In this document: one piece after another, positions 18,937 through 26,871 of the stretch
Layout: the number at the start of each line of letters is the position of its first letter
How positions within the stretch are numbered: the stretch's first letter is position 1
Source of the DNA: Betaproteobacteria bacterium
GTDB lineage: Bacteria > Pseudomonadota > Gammaproteobacteria > Burkholderiales > Thiobacillaceae
Reading direction: 5' to 3'
DNA: 36,310 nucleotides
Assembly (NCBI GenBank): GCA_020049245.1
Contig: JAIFLB010000068.1
Span: 1-36,310 of the forward strand
Notes under the pieces: generated by a model
What the model saw: only the letters and a program-made list of their open reading frames with translations
The model's database searches: none
What the model was told of the DNA's origin: nothing
Position numbers and translations under genes: made by a program

Positions 18937-19713
18937 TCAAAACAGCGCCGCAGCGCCGCAATTCGCCTCATTTTCGGCCGCTCGCCAATATCCGTTTTGC
19001 GGGTCGTAGCAGCGGCTTTCAGATGGCGGGCCGCCACCGCCACCGTAGGCGCTGAAACGAAACTGGCCGCTGTTGGCGCGGCCATCGTCGATCTTGCGAT
19101 CGATCTCGGCCAGTATCCGCGCCGGTACCTGACTACCGGTCTTCAGGTTCAGTCTGGCGCCACCGCCGGATCCGGCAAACTGGGCATCGTATTGCAACTG
19201 CAAGGTTGCGCCATACGGGTTGCGCGGCCATTCCGAAGCAGGGTCAGGCTGGCTGCCGCTGGCGCGGTAATGCCCAGAAATCAGATTCGCATGCGATAAA
19301 TGTACCCAGACCAGCAGGCTTTCTCGCGCTTGCGGCGTATCCCGCACCACACCATCCGAATTACCGCCGATCGAATCGTTTTCAATGCCAGACAGGTTGG
19401 ATCGCGCCAAAGTCCCTGGGTAGTCCCCAGGCAGCGCGCCATATTTATCCTGAAAGGTGAAGTAGGCGGCCTTGATGCTGTCCAGTTGCGAAATCAGATT
19501 TCTCGCCCGTGCACTCTCGATCAGTTCCTGGCCTTTGAGAATTCCGCCCAGCAGCAGACCAATCACGACCAGAACAATGGCCAGTTCAATCAACGTAAAA
19601 CCTGCACATGCGCTGCGCGAGCGTCGTTTGCCGGTTTGGTTGCCAACGCGGTTGCCAATGCGGTTGCCAAAAACGCGGCCAACAATGACGCAGGCGAGAT
19701 TTGATTTGATCAT
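18937..19713 (-). CDS. Prepilin-type N-terminal cleavage/methylation domain protein (type IV pilin/pseudopilin-like)
   Basis: 'CAGFTLIELAIVLVVIGLLLGGILKGQELI' class III signal peptide. Start could be ATG 19713 (MIKSNL) or ATG 19755 (MTAQEV). Confidence 0.85.
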   Translation of the reverse strand: MIKSNLACVIVGRVFGNRIGNRVGNQTGKRRSRSACAGFTLIELAIVLVVIGLLLGGILKGQELIESARARNLISQLDSIKAAYFTFQDKYGALPGDYPGTLARSNLSGIENDSIGGNSDGVVRDTPQARESLLVWVHLSHANLISGHYRASGSQPDPASEWPRNPYGATLQLQYDAQFAGSGGGARLNLKTGSQVPARILAEIDRKIDDGRANSGQFRFSAYGGGGGPPSESRCYDPQNGYWRAAENEANCGAAALF

Positions 19714-20056
19714 GAGTGCTTTTGAAAGCAATTTACAGACCTCTTGTGCCGTCACGAAGAACAGAACCAGACTGAGTTAAAACAGGCAGCTACGCGAATC
19801 AAGATCTATTAACCGTCATTTTTTCGTCAATCATGATGATTCGCCAACATTGAGAAGCAAATCGCAGATTAAACATCACTCTTGTTGCGGGATTTAACCG
19901 CCTTGAATCAATACCAGGAAAACAGCACAGGCAGGATGAAACCAATCGTAACAATTGCAAACAGCGCAGACACGTGCGGCTTACAGCAGCGCCCTAAAGT
20001 GATCTCACCGACACACATTCAGTGTGCCGGCCCATCACCTTACTCAGGAGCATGTC

Positions 20057-20509
20057 ATGAAAAACAATCGCATCGTTAAAACCTTGGCCATCGCCGCCAT
20101 TTCCTCGCTGACCCTGCTTGCCGGAGCGAGCCAAGCGAACAGTTGGGGCAATCACTCATCACATTTCGCAACTCCTTACGCTCCGCATTCCCCCGATTAC
20201 GCCAACTTTTCTCCCGCCAGCTATGACCATGACGCTTCCCGTGGCTTCAAACCACGCGAAGCAAGCCACTTGATTGATAGCCGGCAACAGACACAGATTG
20301 ACAAAATCATGCATGGCCTGCGTATCGGCAGCCTGTCTCAACGTGAAGTCAGAAAGTTGGTACATGAGCAAAAGGAAATCGAGCAGTTGCAAAGAGATTT
20401 TCTGGCTGATCGACACCTGAGCCGGAATGAATGGGCGGAACTCGATCAGCGGCTTGATCGTGCCGCACGCAACATCCGTTCGGAAAAGCGTGACAGCAAT
20501 TGGCGCTAA
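20057..20509 (+). CDS. Uncharacterised secreted/periplasmic protein with Arg/Glu-rich helical C-terminal region
   Basis: SD 'aggag' upstream of ATG 20057; signal peptide 'MKNNRIVKTLAIAAISSLTLLAGASQA'; 'IDKIMHGLRIGSLSQREVRKLVHEQKEIEQLQRDFLADRHLSRNEWAELDQRLDRAARNI' resembles a recurrent periplasmic helical-repeat family. Confidence 0.75.
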   Translation: MKNNRIVKTLAIAAISSLTLLAGASQANSWGNHSSHFATPYAPHSPDYANFSPASYDHDASRGFKPREASHLIDSRQQTQIDKIMHGLRIGSLSQREVRKLVHEQKEIEQLQRDFLADRHLSRNEWAELDQRLDRAARNIRSEKRDSNWR

Positions 20510-20518
20510 ACGGGAATT

Positions 20519-20546
20519 GGCGGGGCCGCACACACGCCCCGCCTTT
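20519..20546 (+). terminator. Putative weak intrinsic terminator after the 20057 CDS
   Basis: 8-bp stem ggcggggc / gccccgcc with a 9-nt loop followed by 'tttg'; short T-tract. Confidence 0.5.
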
Positions 20547-20661
20547 GTGTGGCAGGTGTCACACCTTGAGCAACGTCGTGATGCTATAAAAGGGGCCACG
20601 GAAAACTCCGGCCCCTTGGTGTCTATTGCGCACCAGAATATTTACTTGACGAGGAGACATC

Positions 20662-21486
20662 ATGCAAAACACCAACCTGACCAGCCGAACCAGACTTTCC
20701 CTGATCTCGCTCAGCCTCGCTCTTGGCCTTGCGCTTTCGGCTCCAGTTCAGGCTGAAGTCGAAACCTTTGCTATCGATACCGCGCACAGCTTCGCCAACT
20801 GGGAATTGCGCCATATCGTAGCCCGCACGAGCGGGACTTTTCACGACATCAAGGGCACTGTCGTACTTGACTTGAGCAACCTGGCCCAATCATCAGTCAA
20901 TGCCGTGATCAGCGTTTACAGCCTGAATTCGAGCCACCTGCGGCGTGATGTACACACCTTGACCGACGAATTCCTCGATGCACGCAATTATCCCGAGATG
21001 AAGTTCGTCTCCACCAGCGTCACCCCCCTCACCCCTGACAAAGGCACAATCAAAGGCCAACTCAGCCTGCATGGCGAGACCAAGCCAGTCACCATGGACT
21101 ATCAGATACTGGGTATCGGTCCGGATCCCTGGGGTGGCATGCGTGCTGGCTTCAAAGCCACCACGCGCATCAACCGATCCGATTTCGGCATTACGAAATA
21201 CACACCGACAGGCCCGGTCGGCAATGAAGTCGATATCACGCTGTTGATTGAAGGCATCAAACAAGGCCCCGATGGCAAACCCTGGAATGCGAAAGCTGCC
21301 GCCGAAGAAAAGGCAAAAGTTATTTCCTACCCGATGCCGACGCAAACCGCTCCTGTACCTGTCGTCGTCCCGGTCCCGGCACCCGTGGCTGTTCCTACGC
21401 CAGCACCTGCACCTGCACCTGCACCAGTGAAAAAGGAAAGCGCGGAAGATCAGTTGAAGAAAAAACTGAAAGGTCTATTCAATTAA
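20662..21486 (+). CDS. YceI family periplasmic protein with Pro/Ala-rich C-terminal extension
   Basis: 'FAIDTAHSFANWELRHIVARTSGTFHDIKGTVVLDL', 'MKFVSTSVTPL', 'GFKATTRINRSDFGI' are YceI motifs; signal peptide present. Confidence 0.92.
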   Translation: MQNTNLTSRTRLSLISLSLALGLALSAPVQAEVETFAIDTAHSFANWELRHIVARTSGTFHDIKGTVVLDLSNLAQSSVNAVISVYSLNSSHLRRDVHTLTDEFLDARNYPEMKFVSTSVTPLTPDKGTIKGQLSLHGETKPVTMDYQILGIGPDPWGGMRAGFKATTRINRSDFGITKYTPTGPVGNEVDITLLIEGIKQGPDGKPWNAKAAAEEKAKVISYPMPTQTAPVPVVVPVPAPVAVPTPAPAPAPAPVKKESAEDQLKKKLKGLFN

Positions 21487-21613
21487 TCCGGTTCGATCCG
21501 AAGAATCTGGAGGCCAGAGCAAGCTGCCGGAAAAAAGAGGGGATTTGCGCAACGCATTCCTGCAGGCAAGCTTGAAACGGGAATGATGTGCTGAATGATT
21601 TGGATCAGTTCAG

Positions 21614-21639
21614 AGGGCCGGCTTTGACCGGCCTTTTTT
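21614..21639 (+). terminator. Intrinsic terminator downstream of the YceI gene
   Basis: Stem ggccgg-ctttga-ccggcc followed by tttttt. Confidence 0.85.
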
Positions 21640-21709
21640 CATTACAACACCATAGCGATAGTGGACTTTTTGTCAGAACTGATCTGGCCAGTACTAGCAA
21701 AAAATTTTG

Positions 21710-22333
21710 CTAGATCGCATCCCGAATATCGCCGAGTAGAGCCCGCTTCAGGTTCTTTTGAATCGGCCGCTCACCCAGCCATATCTTCAGCAAACTTCGA
21801 TTGAAGGCCGCGCCGGGTACCGCGCCGAGAAAATGCTGGTTCAACCAGACACGGGTTCCAAGGGTCGGCAGGTAATCCATTTGCACAATGCCACCTTTGG
21901 GAATACGGCCGATTTTGTGCATCAAGCTCATGAACTGATCAATTGGCGCCTGAATCGCGGCGAGTTCCTCGGCACTATTGTTGTCGGTCAAGCCGCCCAA
22001 CAAATACTTCAAATCCTGCTGAGCCGAGACATCACGTAATAGCGTGATGCGCAATCGACGCGGAATATCCTGATCAAGAATGTCCTGCGGATCATTCAGC
22101 TTGCGCGGCAAGTAGAGGGCAATCTGGTAAATATCCAGAAACAGCAAATTCCGCACACCGACGCCATTCAGGACCAGTTCGAACGACTTCAGGCTAGCCT
22201 GGCTTTCGATGATTTCAGCCGGGCGGTTACTGGCAAAGCCATCCGTTGGCGTACCCGAGAAAGCCAGGCAAACCAGACTGGCAGCGCAAGCAGTGCGTCG
22301 CCCCTGCCGAGTCACGCTTGATTCCAGGTGCAT
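21710..22333 (-). CDS. Chalcone isomerase-fold domain protein, exported
   Basis: 'LKSFELVLNGVGVRNLLFLDIYQIALYLPRKLNDPQDIL...PRRLRITLLRDVSAQQ' matches the bacterial chalcone isomerase-like domain. Start placed at ATG 22333 (MHLESS), which overlaps the stop of an upstream small ORF; the longer ORF start (22381) is less likely. Confidence 0.8.
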   Translation of the reverse strand: MHLESSVTRQGRRTACAASLVCLAFSGTPTDGFASNRPAEIIESQASLKSFELVLNGVGVRNLLFLDIYQIALYLPRKLNDPQDILDQDIPRRLRITLLRDVSAQQDLKYLLGGLTDNNSAEELAAIQAPIDQFMSLMHKIGRIPKGGIVQMDYLPTLGTRVWLNQHFLGAVPGAAFNRSLLKIWLGERPIQKNLKRALLGDIRDAI

Positions 22334-22488
22334 CAGAATGCGAGTTGTAGCCAATCCCCCAGGCAAGGGTCGGATGCGCATTCACTGAAGCCACAGAAAT
22401 CATCCTCGCTGTCACCAGGCTGAATAACATCCTCCATTTCGTCATCCTCAATTGGCTCACGCAATTCAGTTTCCCATTTGATCGACAT
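22333..22488 (-). CDS. Small acidic Cys-containing ORF (51 aa), not in the ORF track
   Basis: MSIKWETELREPIEDDEMEDVIQPGDSEDDFCGFSECASDPCLGDWLQLAF*; SD-like GGAG upstream of the ATG (gcggagtgagtcATG); its TGA overlaps the ATG of the downstream CHI-fold gene (TGATG). Confidence 0.6.
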   Translation of the reverse strand: MSIKWETELREPIEDDEMEDVIQPGDSEDDFCGFSECASDPCLGDWLQLAF

Positions 22489-22491
22489 GAC

Positions 22492-22656
22492 TCACTCCGC
22501 TTTAAAAAACAGGTGAATATCATCCTGAAGTGTCGTGAAGCTTCGATGACAATTTTCAAAAACCTTGGCTGAAACAACGACTTCAACCAATTCGCCTCCG
22601 TATTTCAACCATTTCCAACCATTTCCAGAGACTGCGGCACGGTTTGAGGTTGCCAT
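22492..22656 (-). CDS. Small ORF (54 aa), not in the ORF track
   Basis: MATSNRAAVSGNGWKWLKYGGELVEVVVSAKVFENCHRSFTTLQDDIHLFFKAE*; ends 3 nt before the next small ORF on the same strand. No strong SD at the ATG. Confidence 0.5.
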   Translation of the reverse strand: MATSNRAAVSGNGWKWLKYGGELVEVVVSAKVFENCHRSFTTLQDDIHLFFKAE

Positions 22657-22724
22657 CCCGTTGTTTCAGGGCTCAAGCAGGATTAGCCCAGGTTTTCTCC
22701 TATCGCCCCTATATACTGCGCGCC

Positions 22725-23127
22725 GGAGTTGGCCAGGCAGCCGCTGCACGGTTTACCGCGTAGAGGAAAGTCCGGGCTCCATAGGGCAGAGTGCCAGGTA
22801 ACGCCTGGGCGCTATAAGTCGAGGGTGCAAACCCCGGCCCAAGGCGACGGAAAGTGCAACAGAAAAGATACCGCCGATGGCCGGTCGAGAGACCGGATCA
22901 GGCAAGGTTGAAATGGCGAGGTAAGAGCTCACCGCGGACGTGGCAACACGGACGGCAAGGTAAACCCCACTCGGAGCAAGGCCAAATAGGCAGGCACGTC
23001 AATGGCCTTTACGGCATTGACATCGGCGGCCCGTCGAAGCCTGCGGGTAGGCTGCTTGAGGCGCGGGGCGATCCGCGTCCCAGATGAATGGTTGCCCTCG
23101 ACAGAACCCGGCTTATCGGCCAACTCC
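22725..23127 (+). ncRNA. rnpB: RNase P RNA (bacterial type A)
   Basis: Contains 'gaggaaagtccgggctccatagggcagagtgccaggtaacgcctggg' and 'cagatgaatggttgccctcgacagaacccggcttatcggccaactcc'; 5' ggagttggcc pairs with 3' ggccaactcc. Confidence 0.95.
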
Positions 23128-23192
23128 CCCTTTCTTTTCGTTAGCTGCCCAACTTCATCGCAGCGACCACCCAATTTCTAAGCATTTCCAAC

Positions 23193-23221
23193 CACAACTT
23201 AATGTTCGACATTAAGTTGTG
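23193..23221. repeat. Perfect 13-bp inverted repeat with 3-nt spacer (cacaacttaatgt-tcg-acattaagttgtg)
   Basis: Read directly; no T-tract follows on the plus strand. Confidence 0.9.
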
Positions 23222-23308
23222 CATCTATCACTTGATTTCGATTGAATATTTTTCTTTCCATAGAAATCTAAGTCATTGATGCCATTAAAAAAATTCCTAT
23301 TTTTCGGC

Positions 23309-23338
23309 TTGACGGTGGGGAATTGTGTTCTCTATAGT
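23309..23338 (+). promoter_or_regulatory. Probable dcw (Pmra) sigma-70 promoter
   Basis: TTGACG (23309-23314), 18-nt spacer, TATAGT (23333-23338); A/T-rich UP-like tract (ttaaaaaaattcctattttt) immediately upstream. Confidence 0.75.
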
Positions 23339-23379
23339 GGGGATAAGTGGGTAACTGTGTGGTTTTGTGTCGCACAGTG
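23337..23379 (+). promoter_or_regulatory. MraZ-box array: 10-bp-phased GTG repeats
   Basis: TGGGG (23338), TGGGT (23348), TGTGG (23358) spaced exactly 10 bp; further GTG at 23367 and 23377 in phase. Matches the described TGGGA-N5 repeated MraZ operator layout. Confidence 0.75.
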
Positions 23380-23397
23380 CATCACGGAGGAGATAAC

Positions 23398-23874
23398 GTG
23401 GCATTTCGGGGGTCGACGCAACTGGCGCTGGATGGGAAAGGGCGATTAGCCATTCCCGCGCGCTACCGTGAGCGTCTGGCCACGCAATGTGGCGGTCATC
23501 TGATGCTCACCGCCGACCCGACCAATGGCTGCCTCCTGCTCTATCCATTCCCTGAATTCGAAGCGCTGGAACGCCAGATCAACAGCCTCCCGGGCTTTCA
23601 TCCGCTGACCCAGCAATTGAAATTCGTCGTCGTCGGTTCGGCCGAAGAAGTCGAGCCGGACAGCGCTGGTCGCATCCTGATTCCCCCCCTGCTGCGCAAG
23701 TTCGCCACGTTGGAGAAGTCTGTCGTGCTGGTCGGTCAGGGCAACAAATTCCAGGTCTGGCAGGAAGCCGCCTGGCAAGCCAAGTTCGACGCCTCCGCGC
23801 AATTGCCGGACATGCTCAACAGTGCCGCGCGGGATGGCACCTTGCCGGAGGAACTCAAGGGCTTTTCGCTGTGA
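23398..23874 (+). CDS. mraZ: Division/cell wall cluster transcriptional repressor MraZ
   Basis: GTG start at 23398 with SD ggagg at 23386; '[25 protein letters not shown]' and '[16 protein letters not shown]' (two AbrB-like repeats). Confidence 0.94.
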   Translation: MAFRGSTQLALDGKGRLAIPARYRERLATQCGGHLMLTADPTNGCLLLYPFPEFEALERQINSLPGFHPLTQQLKFVVVGSAEEVEPDSAGRILIPPLLRKFATLEKSVVLVGQGNKFQVWQEAAWQAKFDASAQLPDMLNSAARDGTLPEELKGFSL

Positions 23875-24845
23875 GCGACATCGCATCCAGCGAAGCAGGA
23901 AGACACATCACCGTCCTGCTGCAAGGGGCGGTGGATGCACTGAACATGCATCCGGACGGCATCTACGTCGATGCCACTTTCGGGCGCGGTGGACACAGTC
24001 GGGAGATTCTTTCCCGGCTGGGTTCAGATGGCAGGTTGATTGCGCTGGATCGCGACCCACAGGCGGTGGCGGCAGCGGCGGAAATAAAGGATGCAAGGTT
24101 GCAAATGGTGCACGCGGCGTTTTCGGAATTGACCGAAGTGTTGCGTGAATTGGCGGTGGAAGCGGTGGATGGCGTGTTGTTCGACCTGGGCGTGTCCAGC
24201 CCGCAACTGGACCAAGCCGAGCGGGGCTTCAGTTTTCGTTTTGATGCACCGCTCGATATGCGCATGGACACCAGCCGCGGCATGACCGCAGCGGAATGGT
24301 TGAACCAGGCGGAAGAAAAGGAGATTGCCCAAGTTGTCTGGAACTATGGCGAGGAACGGTTTGCTAGACAGGTTGCGCGGGCGCTTGTTAAAGCGCGCGC
24401 GCTCACTCCAATTGCCACGACCGGACAACTGGCCAGCATCGTCGCCACAGCCGTGCGCACGCGTGAACGCGGTCAGGACCCGGCGACGCGCACCTTTCAA
24501 GCTGTGCGGATTTTCATTAACCGCGAACTTGAAGAAATCGAAGCGGCGTTGCCGCAGGCGGTTGCCGCCCTGAAACCGGGCGGACGACTGGTGGTCATCA
24601 GTTTTCATTCTTTGGAAGATCGAATGACAAAACGGTTCATGCGCGACGAGGCGGCCGGGGAACGGGTTCCACCCGAAATTCCCGTCACCGCTGACGCCTT
24701 GCGCGGCGGCCGTTTGCAACTCATCGGCAAGGCGATCAAGCCGGATTATTACGAATGCAGCGCCAATCCACGTGCGCGCAGCGCCACGATGCGGGTTGCA
24801 GAACGTACCGATGCGGCAGGTTGGAGGGATGCATGGTCAAACTGA
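23871..24845 (+). CDS. rsmH: 16S rRNA (cytosine1402-N4)-methyltransferase
   Basis: '[36 protein letters not shown]', '[34 protein letters not shown]'. Confidence 0.96.
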   Translation: MSDIASSEAGRHITVLLQGAVDALNMHPDGIYVDATFGRGGHSREILSRLGSDGRLIALDRDPQAVAAAAEIKDARLQMVHAAFSELTEVLRELAVEAVDGVLFDLGVSSPQLDQAERGFSFRFDAPLDMRMDTSRGMTAAEWLNQAEEKEIAQVVWNYGEERFARQVARALVKARALTPIATTGQLASIVATAVRTRERGQDPATRTFQAVRIFINRELEEIEAALPQAVAALKPGGRLVVISFHSLEDRMTKRFMRDEAAGERVPPEIPVTADALRGGRLQLIGKAIKPDYYECSANPRARSATMRVAERTDAAGWRDAWSN

Positions 24846-25105
24846 ACCTGATCCTCAGTGTGGCGTTGGTCGCTGTCGCCCTTTCTGTCGTCTCTGCGCG
24901 CCACCAAGCGCGCAAATTGTTTGTGACCTTGCAGGCAGAGCAAAGTCATGCGCGCGAACTCGAAGTTGAATGGGGCCAGCTGCAACTTGAGATATCAACC
25001 TGGCTGATGCACAACCGGGTGGAAGAAGTCGCGCGCGGACGCCTGAACATGGTGATTCCTGTACCGGGACGCATCTATGTCCTGCAACCGGATGTGCTGC
25101 CATGA
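24833..25105 (+). CDS. ftsL: Cell division protein FtsL
   Basis: Small bitopic protein between rsmH and ftsI with TM then coiled-coil-like region; start ATG 24833 overlaps rsmH. Confidence 0.9.
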   Translation: MVKLNLILSVALVAVALSVVSARHQARKLFVTLQAEQSHARELEVEWGQLQLEISTWLMHNRVEEVARGRLNMVIPVPGRIYVLQPDVLP

Positions 25106-26871
25106 ATCGCCGCGCCAACCTAAACCCGCCCGCGCATCCGCTGTTGCGCCTCGACCTGCAACGCTGGCGCGCGCGCTTGACCCTCGGCCTGCTGTTCGCC
25201 GGCTTTGCCGCCCTGTCGATGCGGGCAGTCTATCTGCAGGTCTGGCAAAGCGACTTTCTCACCAACCAGGGTGAAAAACGCGCCCAGCGCATCGCCCCCA
25301 TCCCGGCCTATCGCGGCATGATCACCGATCGGCGCGGCGAGCCGCTGGCGGTCAGCACGCCAGTCGAAACGCTGTGGGTCAACCCGAAGGAAGCCAGTCC
25401 GAGTGCATCGGAGATTCAGGCGCTGGCCGACATTCTGGGCAGGAACCCGGACCAGATCGCCCGCCTGTTCGCCGACAAGAAGAAGGGCTTTGTCTATCTT
25501 GAACGTCTGCTTGAGCCGGCCAAGGCCGAGCAGATCAAAGCCCTCGGGATCGTCGGACTGCACAGTAAACCGGCTTACCGGCGCTATTACCCGGGCGGCG
25601 AAGTCACCAGCCACGTGCTGGGCGCCACCGACATCGAAGACAACGGTCTTGAAGGGCTCGAACTGAGTCATCAATCCTGGCTCACCGGCGAGCCCGGCTC
25701 GCAGCGGGTGGTGAAGGATCGCCCCGGCAACGTGGTCGAAATCCTGGAACGCATCAAGGCGCCGAAACCGGGGCGCGATCTTGCTTTGTCGCTGAACCAG
25801 CACATCCAGTATCTCGCCTACCGCGAACTCAACGACGCCGTCGTCCTCAACAACGCCCGCGCCGGCTCGGTCGTCGTTCTCGATGCGCGCACCGGCGAAA
25901 TTCTGGCGATGGCCAACTCACCGGCGTTCAACCCGAACAGCCGAGCCACCTTCACCCCGGACCGCATGCGCAACCGGGCGGTGACCGATACCTTCGAACC
26001 CGGCTCGACGATGAAGCCGCTGTTTGTCGCGGCGGCGCTGGACGCCGGCGTTGTGCGGCCGGACTCGGTGATCGATACCGGCCCGGGCTGGTTCATCATC
26101 GGCGACAAGCGGATCACCGACACGCACCCCAAAGGCGTGATGACGCTGGCGGAATCGATCCAGGTCTCGAGCAACGTCGCAGTAGCCAAGATTGCGCTCG
26201 AAACACGCGGCGAGGATTACTGGAACCTGCTGACGCGCGCCGGTCTCGGCGCGCAGCCCAAATCCGGCATGCCCGGCGAAGCCAGCGGCCGTCTGCGCCC
26301 GTTCGCCACCTGGCGGCCAATCGAGAAAGCCACCATGTCCTTCGGTCATGGCCTGTCGCTCAGCCTGCTGCAACTGGCGCACGCCTACACCGCCTTCGCC
26401 AACAAGGGCGTGATGCCGCAGATCACCGCGCTGCGCCGCGAAGGCGCGGCACCTGGCACGCGTGTGATGAGCGAGAAAACCGCTGTTGACGTGCTGGGCA
26501 TGATGGAACTGGTCACCCGTGGCGAAGGCACCGCGCCGATGGCGCGCGTCTCCGGCTACCGAATCGCCGGCAAGACCGGCACCGCACACAAATTCGTCAA
26601 CGGCAGTTATGACGGCAAGTTGTACATCAGTTCGTTCGTCGGCCTGGCGCCGGCATCGGACCCGCGTCTGGTGGTGGCGGTCATGCTCGACGAACCGCAC
26701 AGCCGCCAGTATTACGGCGGTCTGGTCGCCGCGCCGGTGTTCTCGAAAGTGATGGCCGGCGCGCTGCGCTTCATGGCGTTGCCGCCCGATGCGCCGTTCG
26801 ACAGCAGCAGCGCGCCGCCCGGCGAAGCGCCGGTGGTGCCGTTCACACCCGCCGTGGCGGAGGCGACATGA
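25102..26871 (+). CDS. ftsI: Peptidoglycan D,D-transpeptidase FtsI (PBP3)
   Basis: 'FEPGSTMKPLFVAAALDAGVV' (SxxK), 'SSNVA' (SxN), 'GKTGTAHK' (KTG). Confidence 0.97.
   Translation: MNRRANLNPPAHPLLRLDLQRWRARLTLGLLFAGFAALSMRAVYLQVWQSDFLTNQGEKRAQRIAPIPAYRGMITDRRGEPLAVSTPVETLWVNPKEASPSASEIQALADILGRNPDQIARLFADKKKGFVYLERLLEPAKAEQIKALGIVGLHSKPAYRRYYPGGEVTSHVLGATDIEDNGLEGLELSHQSWLTGEPGSQRVVKDRPGNVVEILERIKAPKPGRDLALSLNQHIQYLAYRELNDAVVLNNARAGSVVVLDARTGEILAMANSPAFNPNSRATFTPDRMRNRAVTDTFEPGSTMKPLFVAAALDAGVVRPDSVIDTGPGWFIIGDKRITDTHPKGVMTLAESIQVSSNVAVAKIALETRGEDYWNLLTRAGLGAQPKSGMPGEASGRLRPFATWRPIEKATMSFGHGLSLSLLQLAHAYTAFANKGVMPQITALRREGAAPGTRVMSEKTAVDVLGMMELVTRGEGTAPMARVSGYRIAGKTGTAHKFVNGSYDGKLYISSFVGLAPASDPRLVVAVMLDEPHSRQYYGGLVAAPVFSKVMAGALRFMALPPDAPFDSSSAPPGEAPVVPFTPAVAEAT

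Noticed and set aside
22227-22586. 119-aa minus-strand ORF overlapping the CHI-fold start region
   Set aside because: Different frame from the coupled small ORFs and the CHI-fold gene; no SD; composition not protein-like. The two coupled small ORFs explain the region better.
22565-23087. Plus-strand ORFs over the rnpB region (22565, 22729, 22854)
   Set aside because: They lie largely within RNase P RNA, which is recognised by its conserved core and terminal pairing.
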